Below, piece by piece: positions 1-8,683 of a stretch of DNA of 64,000 bases (positions are counted from its first letter, which is position 1; every line of letters starts with the position of its first letter). The position numbers and the translations under genes are program-made. Origin of the DNA: Cupriavidus sp. D384 (GTDB lineage Bacteria > Pseudomonadota > Gammaproteobacteria > Burkholderiales > Burkholderiaceae); contig NZ_BBQI01000059.1 of NCBI RefSeq assembly GCF_001652915.1, forward strand, positions 1 through 64,000. Reading direction: 5' to 3'. The notes under the pieces are model-generated. The model had not been told where the DNA came from. It did not search any database and saw only the letters and a list, made by a program, of their open reading frames with translations.

Positions 1-40
1 TTTCGTCAACAGTTTTTGCAGAACTTTTTTCTGCCGGTCA

Positions 41-129
41 GCGCTGCAAACCCTCGCAACCCCAACCCCCTGCCAACCCCGCAAACCCTTGTCGCTGCTG
101 CGTTTGCAGCGCGCTTCGTGTTGCGAGGG
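41..129. repeat. interleaved inverted repeats (pseudoknot-like order)
   Basis: Two perfect inverted repeats interlock. GCGCTGCAAAC at 41-51 is complementary to GTTTGCAGCGC at 102-112, and CCCTCGCAAC at 51-60 is complementary to GTTGCGAGGG at 120-129. The order A-B-A'-B' is that of an H-type pseudoknot if this DNA is transcribed. It lies about 160 bp upstream of the acyl-CoA synthetase start, and nothing else is recognised in positions 1-289. Function unknown. Confidence 0.5.
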
Positions 130-289
130 GGCGAATATTAGATGGCTTTCGACGGGTGCGCAAGCCCTTTCGGAAAAAAGTTCAAGGTACCCGAATCAGC
201 GCAACTGTCACGGCGACGACAGCCTTGGTTTCGGAACTGCCCTAAGCTGGCAGCCAACCTGTCAGAAGACGCTGCTGAAGGAGACACTC

Positions 290-1981
290 ATGAAGCAATC
301 CGTGCCCGTCGACCGTTCACACGTGGTTGGTGCGACCGATATCCCGCTGTCCGACGACACGATCCCCGCGCTGCTGGCGCGCGCCGTCGCGGCAAACCCC
401 AGCCGTGACGCAGTGATCTTCAGGGAGCAGTCCATCCGCTGGACCTGGCAGGAGTTTTCCGATCAGGTCGACCAGCTTGCCGCCGGCCTGCTGGCCCGGG
501 GCATTACCCGAGGCGACCGGGTAGGCATCTGGTCGCCCAACCGGGCCGAATGGCTGGTCACGCAGTTCGCGACCGCCCGCATTGGCGCGATCCTGGTCAA
601 TATCAATCCGGCGTACCGTCAGGCAGAACTTGAGTACGCGCTGAACAAGGCGGGCGTGCGGATGCTGATTACGGCCACGCGCTTCAAGTCCAGTGACTAT
701 ATAGGTATGTTGCAGGCCCTGGCCCCGGAATTGTCCGAGGCAACGCCCGGCCAGTTGCACGCAGCCCGCCTGCCCTGCCTCCAGTCAGTGGTCCGCATGG
801 GCGACGACATCACGTCCGGCATGCTCAACTATGCAAGCCTGCTTCAGCCGCCAGCGCCCGGTGCGCTCGATGCCATCACCAGCCAGCTCGCTGCGCACGA
901 CGCCATCAATATCCAGTTCACCAGCGGCACTACGGGCAACCCGAAAGGTGCAACGCTGACCCATCACAATGTGGTGAACAACGGGCGCTTCGTCGCCATG
1001 GCGATGCGCCTGGGCGCGGACGACCGCCTGTGCATCCCGGTGCCGCTGTACCACTGCTTCGGCATGGTCCTGTCAGTACTGGCCTGCGTGTCGGTCGGCG
1101 CCTGCATGGTATTTCCCGGCGAGGCGTTCGATCCCCTGGCCACGATGCAGGCCGTTTCCGACGAACGATGCACCGCGCTGCATGGCGTGCCGACCATGTT
1201 TATCGCCCAGCTCGATCATCCGGAATTCCGCCAGTTCGATTTCTCGACCCTGCGCACCGGCATCATGGCCGGCGCCCCGTGCCCGATCGAAGTAATGAAG
1301 CGAGTAGTCACTGACATGCATATGGCCGAAGTGACGATTGCCTACGGCATGACGGAAACCAGCCCGGTGTCATTCCAGAGCGCTACCGACGATCCGCTCG
1401 ACAAGCGCGTCGCCACGGTTGGCCGCGTGCAGCCGCATCTGGAATGCAAGGTGGTTGATGCCATGGGCGAGATCGTCCCGCGTGGCGAGACCGGCGAACT
1501 CTGCACCCGCGGCTATTCCGTGATGCAGGGCTACTGGGATGACAACGACCGGACGCGCGAGGCCATCCGCGACGGCTGGATGCATACCGGCGACCTGGCG
1601 ACCATCGACGCTGACGGTTATTGCAATATCGTCGGACGCGTAAAAGACATGCTGATCCGTGGCGGCGAGAACATCTATCCGCGCGAGATCGAGGAATTCC
1701 TGTTTCGCCATCCGAAGGTGCAGGCGGTGCAGGTGTTCGGCGTGCCCGACGCCAAATATGGCGAGGAAGTCTGCGCGTGGATCGTGCTCAAACCCGGACA
1801 GACTGCCACCGAGGACGATATCCGCGCCTTCTGCCGTGACCAGATCGCGCATTACAAGATTCCGCGCTACATCCGCTTTGTTGAAGAAATGCCGATGACT
1901 GTGACGGGAAAGGTGCAGAAATTCGTCATGCGTGACGCCATGATTCACGATCTGGGGCTGAAGCCAGCCGTCACGGCGTAA
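290..1981 (+). CDS. AMP-binding acyl-CoA synthetase
   Basis: An ATP-dependent acyl-CoA ligase of the ANL superfamily, predicted to activate a fatty or other carboxylic acid to its CoA thioester in the cytosol. Visible motifs are the phosphate loop [11 protein letters not shown] near residue 209, the YGMTETSP segment near 351, the hinge region [16 protein letters not shown] near 448 and the C-terminal catalytic lysine in TVTGKVQKF near 538. The length of 563 aa is usual for the family. The reading frame is open back to 89, but the start at 290 has an AAGGAG 6 bp upstream and begins where family similarity is expected, so the longer form is rejected. A DUF488 gene follows after 16 bp. The substrate cannot be named from sequence. 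It is not obviously phenylacetate-CoA ligase despite the nearby paa genes. Confidence 0.9.
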   Translation: MKQSVPVDRSHVVGATDIPLSDDTIPALLARAVAANPSRDAVIFREQSIRWTWQEFSDQVDQLAAGLLARGITRGDRVGIWSPNRAEWLVTQFATARIGAILVNINPAYRQAELEYALNKAGVRMLITATRFKSSDYIGMLQALAPELSEATPGQLHAARLPCLQSVVRMGDDITSGMLNYASLLQPPAPGALDAITSQLAAHDAINIQFTSGTTGNPKGATLTHHNVVNNGRFVAMAMRLGADDRLCIPVPLYHCFGMVLSVLACVSVGACMVFPGEAFDPLATMQAVSDERCTALHGVPTMFIAQLDHPEFRQFDFSTLRTGIMAGAPCPIEVMKRVVTDMHMAEVTIAYGMTETSPVSFQSATDDPLDKRVATVGRVQPHLECKVVDAMGEIVPRGETGELCTRGYSVMQGYWDDNDRTREAIRDGWMHTGDLATIDADGYCNIVGRVKDMLIRGGENIYPREIEEFLFRHPKVQAVQVFGVPDAKYGEEVCAWIVLKPGQTATEDDIRAFCRDQIAHYKIPRYIRFVEEMPMTVTGKVQKFVMRDAMIHDLGLKPAVTA

Positions 1982-1997
1982 TCCTGGAGATATTGCG

Positions 1998-2393
1998 ATG
2001 ACGATCCGTATCGTGAGGCTGGGCGAACCGCGCACCAAGGATGAAGGGCTGCGCATGGGCACCGTCCGGCGTCCGCCGCGCGGGGTGCCGAAGGCCGAAT
2101 TTGCCAGCCGCGATTTCTATGACGTCTGGTATCCGGTGCTCTCCCCGTCTGCGGAACTGGTGTCGCAAGCCCAGGAAGCACAGGCGACCAACGACCCCAA
2201 GGCCTGGCGTGCCTTCGAAAAGCACTTTCGGGCCGAGATGAACCAGCCCGACGCCAGCCGCACCCTCGATCTGCTGGCCGCCTTCTCTCATCAGACGAAT
2301 TTTTCGCTGGGTTGCTATTGCGAGGACGAGGCGCACTGCCATCGTTCGATCCTGCGGGCGCTATTGGCGGAGCGCGGAGCCGACATCGCGTGA
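1998..2393 (+). CDS. DUF488 family protein
   Basis: A 131-aa cytosolic protein of the DUF488 (YeaO-like) family, whose function is not established. The family pattern is visible as MTIRIVRLG at the N-terminus, an FYDVWYPVLSPS segment and the conserved cysteine/histidine cluster CYCEDEAHCHR near residues 106-116. The start at 1998 has CTGGAGAT just upstream. It lies 16 bp after the acyl-CoA synthetase stop, so the two are probably co-transcribed, but no functional link is evident. Confidence 0.8.
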   Translation: MTIRIVRLGEPRTKDEGLRMGTVRRPPRGVPKAEFASRDFYDVWYPVLSPSAELVSQAQEAQATNDPKAWRAFEKHFRAEMNQPDASRTLDLLAAFSHQTNFSLGCYCEDEAHCHRSILRALLAERGADIA

Positions 2394-2466
2394 GACCGGC
2401 AGGCTATGATGCGAGGCTTCGCCGCGACCCACGGGGCGGAGCCTTCCACTGGCCTAATTTACGTCG

Positions 2467-3711
2467 ATGGCACTGAACCTCGTCTGGCTCGGATTTTTCC
2501 TACTTTCCTTCCTTGCCGCCTGCGTGCGGCTCATTGGCGGCGACACCACGGTGTTTCCCGCCCTGCTGACGAGCCTTTTCGACAGCTCCCGCACGGCATT
2601 TGAGATTTCTCTCGGCCTGGTCGGCGTGATGAGCCTGTGGATCGGCATCATGCGGATCGGGGAGCGCGCCGGAGTGATCGACCTGTTCGCCCGGCTGGTG
2701 AACCCGTTGCTGCGCCATTTCTTTCCGGGCGTGCCGCAGGGGCATCCGGCGCAGGGGGCGATGATGATGAATGTGTCCGCCAACATGCTGGGGCTGGACA
2801 ACGCGGCCACGCCGCTGGGCCTGAACGCGATGCGCGAGCTGCAGACGCTGAATCGCCAGCCCGATACGGCCACCAACGCCCAGATCATGTTCATCGTCCT
2901 GAACACGGCCGGGCTGACGCTGATCCCGACATCGGTCATTGCCATTCGCCAGGCCATGGCCGTCAAGCAGGGCCTGGTCAATTTCAATGCCGCCGACATC
3001 TTCCTGCCCACGCTGCTTGCCACGGGCGCGTCGTGCCTGGCCGGTCTGCTGGCCGTGGCCTGGGTGCAGCGGCTGAACCTGCTCAAGCCTGCGGTGTTGG
3101 CCGCCTTTGGTGTGGCCGGCCTCGCTGTGGCCGGCCTGTTCGCCTGGTTGCGGCACGCCCCGCCCGAGCAGGTCAGCCAGATGGCCGCGCTGGCGGGCAG
3201 CGGCTTCATCCTGTCGCTGATCACCCTGTTCCTGGTATGCGGCGCGATCCGCCGCGTCAATGTCTACGACGCATTTATCGACGGCGCCAAGGAAGGCTTT
3301 GGGGTGGCCGTGCAGATCATCCCCTATCTGGTCGCGATTCTTGTGGCGATCGGACTGTTCCGGGCAAGTGGTTGCATGGACGTGGTCATGCACGGGCTGA
3401 CCGCCGGTTTCACGTGGCTTGGCGTCAACACGGACTTCGTCCCCGCGCTGCCGGTGGGGCTGATGAAGATCCTCTCCGGCGCCGGCGCCCGCGGTCTGAT
3501 GGTGGATGTGATGACCACCTATGGCGTGGATTCCTTCCAGGGGCGGCTGGCCGCCATCATCCAGGGATCGACCGAAACCACCTTCTATGTGCTGGCGGTC
3601 TATTTCGGCAGCGTCAATGTGCGAAATACCCGACACGCCCTGGGGTGCGCCCTGTTCGCCGATGTCGTGGGGATGGCGGCGGCCGTGTGGATTGCCTATC
3701 TCTTTCGATAA
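2467..3711 (+). CDS. nucleoside recognition domain (SpmA/SpmB-like) membrane protein
   Basis: A 414-aa polytopic inner-membrane protein whose two halves resemble spore maturation proteins SpmA and SpmB, that is, two nucleoside-recognition (Gate) domains fused. The first half carries the typical segment GAMMMNVSANMLGLDNAATP near residues 97-116. The second half carries SGAGARGLMVDVMTTYG and IIQGSTETTFYVLAVYFG. Such fusions are common in non-sporulating proteobacteria, where the substrate is not known. It has its own start 73 bp after the DUF488 gene and is followed by a non-coding stretch with a possible small RNA. A transport role is inferred from the fold only. Confidence 0.85.
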   Translation: MALNLVWLGFFLLSFLAACVRLIGGDTTVFPALLTSLFDSSRTAFEISLGLVGVMSLWIGIMRIGERAGVIDLFARLVNPLLRHFFPGVPQGHPAQGAMMMNVSANMLGLDNAATPLGLNAMRELQTLNRQPDTATNAQIMFIVLNTAGLTLIPTSVIAIRQAMAVKQGLVNFNAADIFLPTLLATGASCLAGLLAVAWVQRLNLLKPAVLAAFGVAGLAVAGLFAWLRHAPPEQVSQMAALAGSGFILSLITLFLVCGAIRRVNVYDAFIDGAKEGFGVAVQIIPYLVAILVAIGLFRASGCMDVVMHGLTAGFTWLGVNTDFVPALPVGLMKILSGAGARGLMVDVMTTYGVDSFQGRLAAIIQGSTETTFYVLAVYFGSVNVRNTRHALGCALFADVVGMAAAVWIAYLFR

Positions 3712-3781
3712 ACATTCTCGTTCTTGTTGTACGACAACAACGGATATTGTGCTGTCTTGCAGGCATTTCCTTAGAAGCCGC

Positions 3782-3810
3782 TTGGTGCGTCGCAACAAGT
3801 CGTGTATAGT
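3782..3810 (+). promoter_or_regulatory. strong sigma70-type promoter of a candidate small RNA
   Basis: The -35 hexamer TTGGTG (3782-3787) and -10 hexamer TATAGT (3805-3810) are separated by exactly 17 bp. It points away from the upstream membrane-protein gene and into a short segment that ends in a terminator about 65 bp later, with no reading frame between. Confidence 0.6.
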
Positions 3811-3816
3811 GAAGTC

Positions 3817-3875
3817 TGTCTCCTCCACCACCTCGGTGGATTCCAACCCGCGCACAACCTGCGCGGGTTTTTTTT
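3817..3875 (+). ncRNA. candidate small RNA, about 59 nt
   Basis: From the predicted start near 3817 the transcript would begin with a C/U-rich leader (TGTCTCC). It then forms a perfect 6-bp hairpin (TCCACC 3824-3829 with GGTGGA 3835-3840, loop ACCTC) and ends in an intrinsic terminator at 3845-3875. The CCUCC-type single-stranded segments could pair with Shine-Dalgarno sequences, as reported for anti-SD small RNAs in other proteobacteria. This is inference: promoter, hairpin and terminator are seen in the sequence, but expression and targets are not. Confidence 0.45.
3845..3875 (+). terminator. intrinsic terminator
   Basis: AACCCGCGC (3845-3853) pairs with GCGCGGGTT (3861-3869) across a 7-nt loop and is followed by a run of T to 3875. 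It ends the candidate small RNA and would also stop read-through from the membrane-protein gene. Confidence 0.85.
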
Positions 3876-3905
3876 ACCCAAAATCTGGGGAATCCTGCCC
3901 CGACT

Positions 3906-3968
3906 GAAGTTCTTTCAATCGTAGAACTTCGGAAATGTGACAGTTGCACCGTCTTGCATCACATTTCC
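3906..3968. repeat. two adjacent inverted repeats upstream of the FUSC gene
   Basis: GAAGTTCT (3906-3913) pairs with AGAACTTC (3923-3930). Immediately next, GGAAATGTGA (3931-3940) pairs perfectly with TCACATTTCC (3959-3968). They lie 130-190 bp upstream of the FUSC transporter start and could be operators or an mRNA leader structure. No T-run follows, so a terminator is less likely. Confidence 0.4.
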
Positions 3969-4100
3969 CGCCCCTGGTGCGATGCGGCACTACCGCCGGG
4001 CAAAGTGCCTCGAATTCACGGAAATGTTGCGACGCAACAATAGTCCCCGTAGAGTGGAATCCGTACTCACCCTGAGACATCCACCAGACCGCCCCCGATC

Positions 4101-6209
4101 ATGCGCCGCGTCCTGCGCTCCCTCTCTTTCTGGCCTGATTCCGCGTTCCTGCAGCGCGGGGTGGTCTATGCGCTGTCTTTCTTCGCGCTGGCCGGCATTG
4201 CCGGGCTGACCGGCGACAACGGCTATCTGTGGTCGGCCACGGCGTCGATCTGGACATGCCTGGCCGACCGTCAGGGCACGGCTGGCGCACGCATGCGCGG
4301 GCTTGGCGCGGTTGGCATCGGCGGAGCCGTTGCCAGTGTGATCGGTGCCAGCCTGGCAACCTCGCCGCTTGTCGCGCTGGCCGTCGTCATCTGCGCCGGC
4401 CTGATCGCCGGGCTCGCGGAAATACGAGGCCCGGCCGCCGCGCTGTGCTTCAAGCTGCTCTATGTGGTGCTGATCGCCGCCTGCCTGCAGCCGGTGGCCG
4501 AAGCGTCCGTGCTGGTTCATGCCTGGACTGCGGGCGTGGACTACCTGCGCGGCGGCGTATTTGCGTGCCTGATCTCGCTGGTGCTGATTCCCTCGCAGCG
4601 CGATGCTCGCCCCCGGCCCGAGATCACCGCCGCATACGACGCACTGCAACGCTTTGCCGAGCACCTGGCGGCACCGGGGCTGCAAGACACCTCGCTATAC
4701 AAGAAGGAAATCCGCCTGCGGATCGAAGCGGCGCGCGCTGCGGTCATCGGCCGGCGCGGCATGGTCGATCCGGTCGGGATGCTGCACTACGCCTACCTGG
4801 TGACCGTGGCCGACGCCATCTTCGCCCTGCTGATCGTCGCCGGGGAGCTACGCGAACGCGCGGGCGAACAACACAGCCTGCCTCTGGTGTATGCCGCGCG
4901 CTGCCTGGCCGATACGCAGGCGCAGGTACGGCAGGCACTGGCCCGGCATGCCCCCGACCTGCCCGCCCTGAGCGCCATGCTCGATCGCGATGTGCGCCGG
5001 CTGATCGGCCAGCGCGCCAACGCCGGCGCCCCGCCAGCCTACCAGTCCGCGCTGGCAGCCCTGGCCCAGCATCCGTCGTTCGAACGCTGGCGCGAGTCGT
5101 TTGTCTGGCCGAACGCCGGACTGGCGGGCATGGTCGACCGGGTGGGCCATACGCTGGCCGACATCGCCGCGCGCGATGCCCGCGTGACGCGCCACGCGCT
5201 GCGGCTGGCCTTTGCCGGCGGCCTGAGCCTGTTGCCGTCGCAACTGCTGCAGGTCGACCATGGCTATTGGGTGGCCGTGACCGTGATCATGGTGCTGAGT
5301 CCGCGCCTGCAGACCACGCGGCAGATCTCGTTCCACCGCTTTGCCGGTTCGCTGGCTGGCGCGCTGCTGGCCTGCGTAGTGGGCCTGGCCCATCCCAGCC
5401 CGACGCTGGCGCTTGGCCTGAGCGCGATGTTCCTGGCGGCGGCCTACGCCCTGCGGCTGGCCGGCAGCGCGGGCGGCTTTGCCTTCTGCCTGACGCCGGC
5501 GGTGATCCTCTTTTCCTGGCTGGGGGAGCCCGCGTCGAGCAGCAGCCACGTGGCGGCGCTGCGCGGCATGGATACCGCGATCGGATGCCTGATCGCGCTT
5601 GCCAGCTATTACGTGCTGGCGCCGCGCGCCGAATTGTCGCGCGCCTATCGGCACAGCCTGGATGCCTTGTCCGTCAATGCGGTCTACCTGCGTGCCGCCA
5701 TCAGCACCGCGCGCAGCGTCACACCGGCCCGCATGCGGCTGGAGGCCCTGCGCGTGGCCGCCGGGCGGGCGTCCACCCGTGCCGAAGACACGCTGGCGCA
5801 GTGCGCCGGCGACCTCGATCCACGGCTGGGTGCGGCCCATGCGGCCTTGCATGTCACGGCACGACGTATGGCGTCGCTGGCGGGTCTGGTCCGGGCGGGT
5901 GCGGAGTCTGGCGAAGTGCATGCCGCGCCCGGGGTCGCAATCCAGTCATTGCTGACAGACCTGGAAGCCCGGCTGGCCGAGGTGGCCGTGCGCCCCGGAC
6001 GCACCGGGGTCAGTGCGGCAGTTGCCTCCGCGCGCATGGCGCCGCTGACGCCATCCGATGCCCCGTTTGAACACTTCCTGGCCGAACAGTGCACCTACGC
6101 AGATGCGCATATCGACAGCGCCCATCGCACCGTTGCCGGCCTGCGGGCACTGGCGGCGGAACAGGCAGAGGCGGGACGCGTCCGGCTGCCGGGCGCCCGC
6201 GCCGGCTGA
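4101..6209 (+). CDS. FUSC family membrane transporter
   Basis: A 702-aa inner-membrane protein of the FUSC (aromatic acid exporter AaeB / fusaric acid resistance) type. It has the duplicated architecture of the family: a membrane block over about residues 15-160, a cytosolic region with charged helices, a second membrane block over about 375-510 (including QVDHGYWVAVTVIMVLSPRL) and a long cytosolic tail. Family members export aromatic acids and similar toxic compounds, usually with a membrane-fusion partner, but no such partner gene is adjacent here. The start ATGCGCCGC at 4101 is the first in frame. Two inverted repeats upstream may regulate it. Confidence 0.85.
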   Translation: MRRVLRSLSFWPDSAFLQRGVVYALSFFALAGIAGLTGDNGYLWSATASIWTCLADRQGTAGARMRGLGAVGIGGAVASVIGASLATSPLVALAVVICAGLIAGLAEIRGPAAALCFKLLYVVLIAACLQPVAEASVLVHAWTAGVDYLRGGVFACLISLVLIPSQRDARPRPEITAAYDALQRFAEHLAAPGLQDTSLYKKEIRLRIEAARAAVIGRRGMVDPVGMLHYAYLVTVADAIFALLIVAGELRERAGEQHSLPLVYAARCLADTQAQVRQALARHAPDLPALSAMLDRDVRRLIGQRANAGAPPAYQSALAALAQHPSFERWRESFVWPNAGLAGMVDRVGHTLADIAARDARVTRHALRLAFAGGLSLLPSQLLQVDHGYWVAVTVIMVLSPRLQTTRQISFHRFAGSLAGALLACVVGLAHPSPTLALGLSAMFLAAAYALRLAGSAGGFAFCLTPAVILFSWLGEPASSSSHVAALRGMDTAIGCLIALASYYVLAPRAELSRAYRHSLDALSVNAVYLRAAISTARSVTPARMRLEALRVAAGRASTRAEDTLAQCAGDLDPRLGAAHAALHVTARRMASLAGLVRAGAESGEVHAAPGVAIQSLLTDLEARLAEVAVRPGRTGVSAAVASARMAPLTPSDAPFEHFLAEQCTYADAHIDSAHRTVAGLRALAAEQAEAGRVRLPGARAG

Positions 6210-6323
6210 CGCGGATCGGGGCTTGCCCTGAGACACCGGCCAGCCGCCTTGCCTGGAACCCGCGATTGCCTATATTGAAGGGATATTCGCGATTTCCCCG
6301 TTCCCGGCAAGACGAGGTACGCC

Positions 6324-6602
6324 ATGGTCGATATCACCTTCCCCAGCACCGTTCCCACCTACTGCGGGGCCAGCCTGACGCTGTCCTGCCCCGCCACCGT
6401 GAACGGCAACCGGTCGCAATATTCGGTCACGGCAGAGGCGCTTGAAGCCTATTGCGGGGCACAATCGGCGCGCGAGGAAGACCTGGTGCGCGCCTTCACG
6501 AGTAATCGCAAGCGCATCGAGCAGCTCGCCGAATCGCTGTTCGAGCTGACCGAAGCGCGCGAGATCGTGCTGCGCGGCGGTCATTTCCGGTTTGCCGGCT
6601 GA
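6324..6602 (+). CDS. DUF1488 family protein
   Basis: A 92-aa soluble protein matching the DUF1488 pattern: an N-terminal strand region (VDITFP), a central FSVTAEAL-like helix start (here YSVTAEALEAYCG) and a basic helix with IEQLAE. Function unknown for the family. It stands alone between the FUSC gene and the convergent universal stress protein gene. The start at 6324 follows an ACGAGG-type weak ribosome site. Confidence 0.75.
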   Translation: MVDITFPSTVPTYCGASLTLSCPATVNGNRSQYSVTAEALEAYCGAQSAREEDLVRAFTSNRKRIEQLAESLFELTEAREIVLRGGHFRFAG

Positions 6603-6628
6603 CCACCGCACCGTCGCCGCGTCCGATT

Positions 6629-7099
6629 TCAGTCGGCCGAGTCCTTGCCGCGTACCAGCAGCACCGGGGCAGTCGACTGGCGAATCACGGCTTCGGCGAC
6701 ACTGCCCAGCACCAGACGGCGCACGCCACGGCGGCCGTGCGTGCCGATCACCAGCAGGTCCGCACCCCACTCGCTGGCCGCCGCATTGATCGACCCCGCG
6801 ATATCGCCGATTACGGCCGGATCGGTCACCAGTTTGGTCTCGAAGGGCACGCCAGCATTGCCGAGCACGGCGCCGGCGGCTTCCAGGGCCTTCTTGCCGC
6901 TATCCACAAAAGCCCGCTCGATCTGGGTGGGATCGTAGAAACCCGCATCGAACAACATTACCCCGTTGTCGACCACATAAAGCGCCAGCACGGTACCTCC
7001 ACCGCCGCTGGCCACCCGGATCGCCTCCTGCAGTGCCAGGTCCGACGTGCTGCTGCCATCCACAGCCACCGCGATCTTGCTGTAAGCCTTGCTCGACAT
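6629..7099 (-). CDS. universal stress protein (UspA family)
   Basis: A 156-aa cytosolic UspA-fold protein. It begins [16 protein letters not shown] with the usual first strand and acidic turn, and near the C-terminus has the ATP-binding signature G-T-H-G-R-R-G followed by L-G-S-V-A-E. The frame is open 57 bp further upstream, but the start at 7099 is preceded by GGAGGG at the right distance and matches the family start. It is divergent from paaA, and the 216-bp gap between them holds the TetR-type operator. Confidence 0.9.
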   Translation of the reverse strand: MSSKAYSKIAVAVDGSSTSDLALQEAIRVASGGGGTVLALYVVDNGVMLFDAGFYDPTQIERAFVDSGKKALEAAGAVLGNAGVPFETKLVTDPAVIGDIAGSINAAASEWGADLLVIGTHGRRGVRRLVLGSVAEAVIRQSTAPVLLVRGKDSAD

Positions 7100-7182
7100 A
7101 GCGTTGCCCTCCATTAAGACGTGGAAGCTCGATACTACACGTGGCGCCGGATTCACGTGCCCAACGACTGACAGTTAAATTG

Positions 7183-7196
7183 ACCGACCGGTCGGT
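7183..7196. promoter_or_regulatory. putative PaaR operator
   Basis: ACCGACCGGTCGGT is a perfect 14-bp palindrome inside an AT-rich promoter-like stretch (TTTATATTTATATTTAG follows), 120 bp upstream of paaA. TetR-family PaaR repressors of beta-proteobacteria are known to bind ACCGnnCGGT-type palindromes at paa promoters, and a PaaR-like gene lies at 12347. The assignment is inferred from position and symmetry. Confidence 0.65.
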
Positions 7197-7315
7197 TTAT
7201 ATTTATATTTAGCAGACTGTCCGACCCCACAACATCGCGCGCCAATCGAAGTCGTATCGCGCCCGGCACAACAAGCAGGTCGGCCCCCGCCAAAGACGAA
7301 AGTCAAGGAGACGTG

Positions 7316-8326
7316 ATGTACACACAGAGCCTCGACCTGCCGGGCCAGCCTCAGCCTGCGCCCGTATCGGCCGACGCCGACCAGGCAACCAGGCAGGCCG
7401 CCTTTGATGCGCGCATCGCCGAAGACGCCAAGATCGAGCCGATGGACTGGATGCCCGAGGCCTACCGCAAGACGCTGGTACGGCAGATCTCGCAGCACGC
7501 GCATTCGGAAATCATCGGCATGCAGCCCGAGGGCAACTGGATCAGCCGTGCGCCATCGCTCAAGCGCAAGGCCATCCTGCTGGCAAAGGTGCAGGACGAA
7601 GGCGGTCACGGCCTCTATCTGTATAGCGCGGCGGAAACGCTCAATGCATCGCGCGACGAACTGGTCGACGGCCTGCACACCGGCCGGGCCAAGTACTCGT
7701 CGATCTTCAACTACCCCACGCTGACCTGGGCCGATGTCGGCGTGATCGGCTGGCTGGTGGATGGCGCGGCGATCATGAACCAGATCCCGCTGTGCCGCTG
7801 CTCGTACGGCCCCTACGCGCGGGCCATGATCCGCATCTGCAAGGAAGAGTCGTTCCACCAGCGCCAGGGCTTTGACGCCCTGCTGAGCATGATGCGCGGC
7901 ACCGAGTCCCAGCGCGCCATGGTGCAGGACGCCGTGGACCGCTGGTGGTTTCCGGTGCTGATGATGTTCGGGCCGCCCGACGCGGCCTCCACCAACAGCA
8001 CCCAGACCATGGCGTGGGGCATCAAGCGCATTTCGAATGACGACCTGCGCCAGAAGTTTGTCGACGCCACGGTCGAGCAGGCCAAGGTGCTGGGCGTGAC
8101 GCTGCCCGACCCCGGGCTGGTCTGGAACGCCGAGCGCGGCCACTACGACTACAGCCCGCTGGACTGGGAAGAATTCTGGCGCGTGATCAATGGCGACGGC
8201 CCCTGCAACCGCGAACGGCTGGCAACGCGCGTAAAGGCGCACGACGACGGCGCCTGGGTACGCGAGGCGGCGCTGGCCCATGCCGAAAAACGCGCCAGGC
8301 GCGAAGCGCCCGCCAAGGCCGCCTGA
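7316..8326 (+). CDS. paaA: 1,2-phenylacetyl-CoA epoxidase subunit PaaA
   Basis: The catalytic di-iron subunit of the phenylacetyl-CoA monooxygenase complex, which makes the ring-1,2-epoxide in aerobic phenylacetate breakdown. At 336 aa it has the usual length. Carboxylate-bridged di-iron ligands are visible as ExxH in [11 protein letters not shown] (near residue 96) and in [13 protein letters not shown] (near 179). Further family blocks are [24 protein letters not shown]. The ATG at 7316 is preferred to the in-frame GTG at 7313 because the AAGGAG at 7305-7310 is too close to the latter. It is first in the paaABCDE operon behind a TetR-type palindrome. Confidence 0.95.
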   Translation: MYTQSLDLPGQPQPAPVSADADQATRQAAFDARIAEDAKIEPMDWMPEAYRKTLVRQISQHAHSEIIGMQPEGNWISRAPSLKRKAILLAKVQDEGGHGLYLYSAAETLNASRDELVDGLHTGRAKYSSIFNYPTLTWADVGVIGWLVDGAAIMNQIPLCRCSYGPYARAMIRICKEESFHQRQGFDALLSMMRGTESQRAMVQDAVDRWWFPVLMMFGPPDAASTNSTQTMAWGIKRISNDDLRQKFVDATVEQAKVLGVTLPDPGLVWNAERGHYDYSPLDWEEFWRVINGDGPCNRERLATRVKAHDDGAWVREAALAHAEKRARREAPAKAA

Positions 8327-8382
8327 ATCGACCCGGCGCAGACCAGCAAACCGCCGGCAGACCAGCAGACCCGGAGACCACC

Positions 8383-8673
8383 ATGTCACAACAGAAGGAA
8401 TGGCCGCTGTGGGAAGTATTCGTCCGCAGCAAGCAGGGCCTGGAACACAAGCACTGCGGGAGCCTGCACGCAGCCGATGCCCAGCAGGCGCTGCACATGG
8501 CGCGCGATGTGTACACGCGCCGCCAGGAAGGCGTGTCGATCTGGGTGGTGCCATCGGCAGCCATCACCGCCAGCGCGCCGGCCGAAAAGGCCGAGCTGTT
8601 CGACCCGGCGGCCGACAAGATCTACCGCCATCCCACGTTCTACCAGTTGCCTGACGAAGTGAACCATATGTAA
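8383..8673 (+). CDS. paaB: 1,2-phenylacetyl-CoA epoxidase subunit PaaB
   Basis: The small 96-aa subunit of the phenylacetyl-CoA epoxidase, thought to bridge the PaaAC catalytic assembly. The family pattern is clear: WPLWEVFVRSKQGLEHKHCGSLHA at the N-terminus, then ALHMARDVYTRRQEGVSIWVV and a C-terminal IYRHPTFY. It lies 56 bp after paaA and 10 bp before paaC. Confidence 0.95.
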   Translation: MSQQKEWPLWEVFVRSKQGLEHKHCGSLHAADAQQALHMARDVYTRRQEGVSIWVVPSAAITASAPAEKAELFDPAADKIYRHPTFYQLPDEVNHM

Positions 8674-8683
8674 GGCCGGCCCC

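Noticed and set aside
89..289. N-terminal extension of the acyl-CoA synthetase
   Set aside because: No ribosome site at 89, a low-complexity leader overlapping the inverted repeats, and a strong site before the ATG at 290.
7201..7312. A small gene between the PaaR operator and paaA
   Set aside because: No start with a ribosome site. The stretch reads as promoter and leader.
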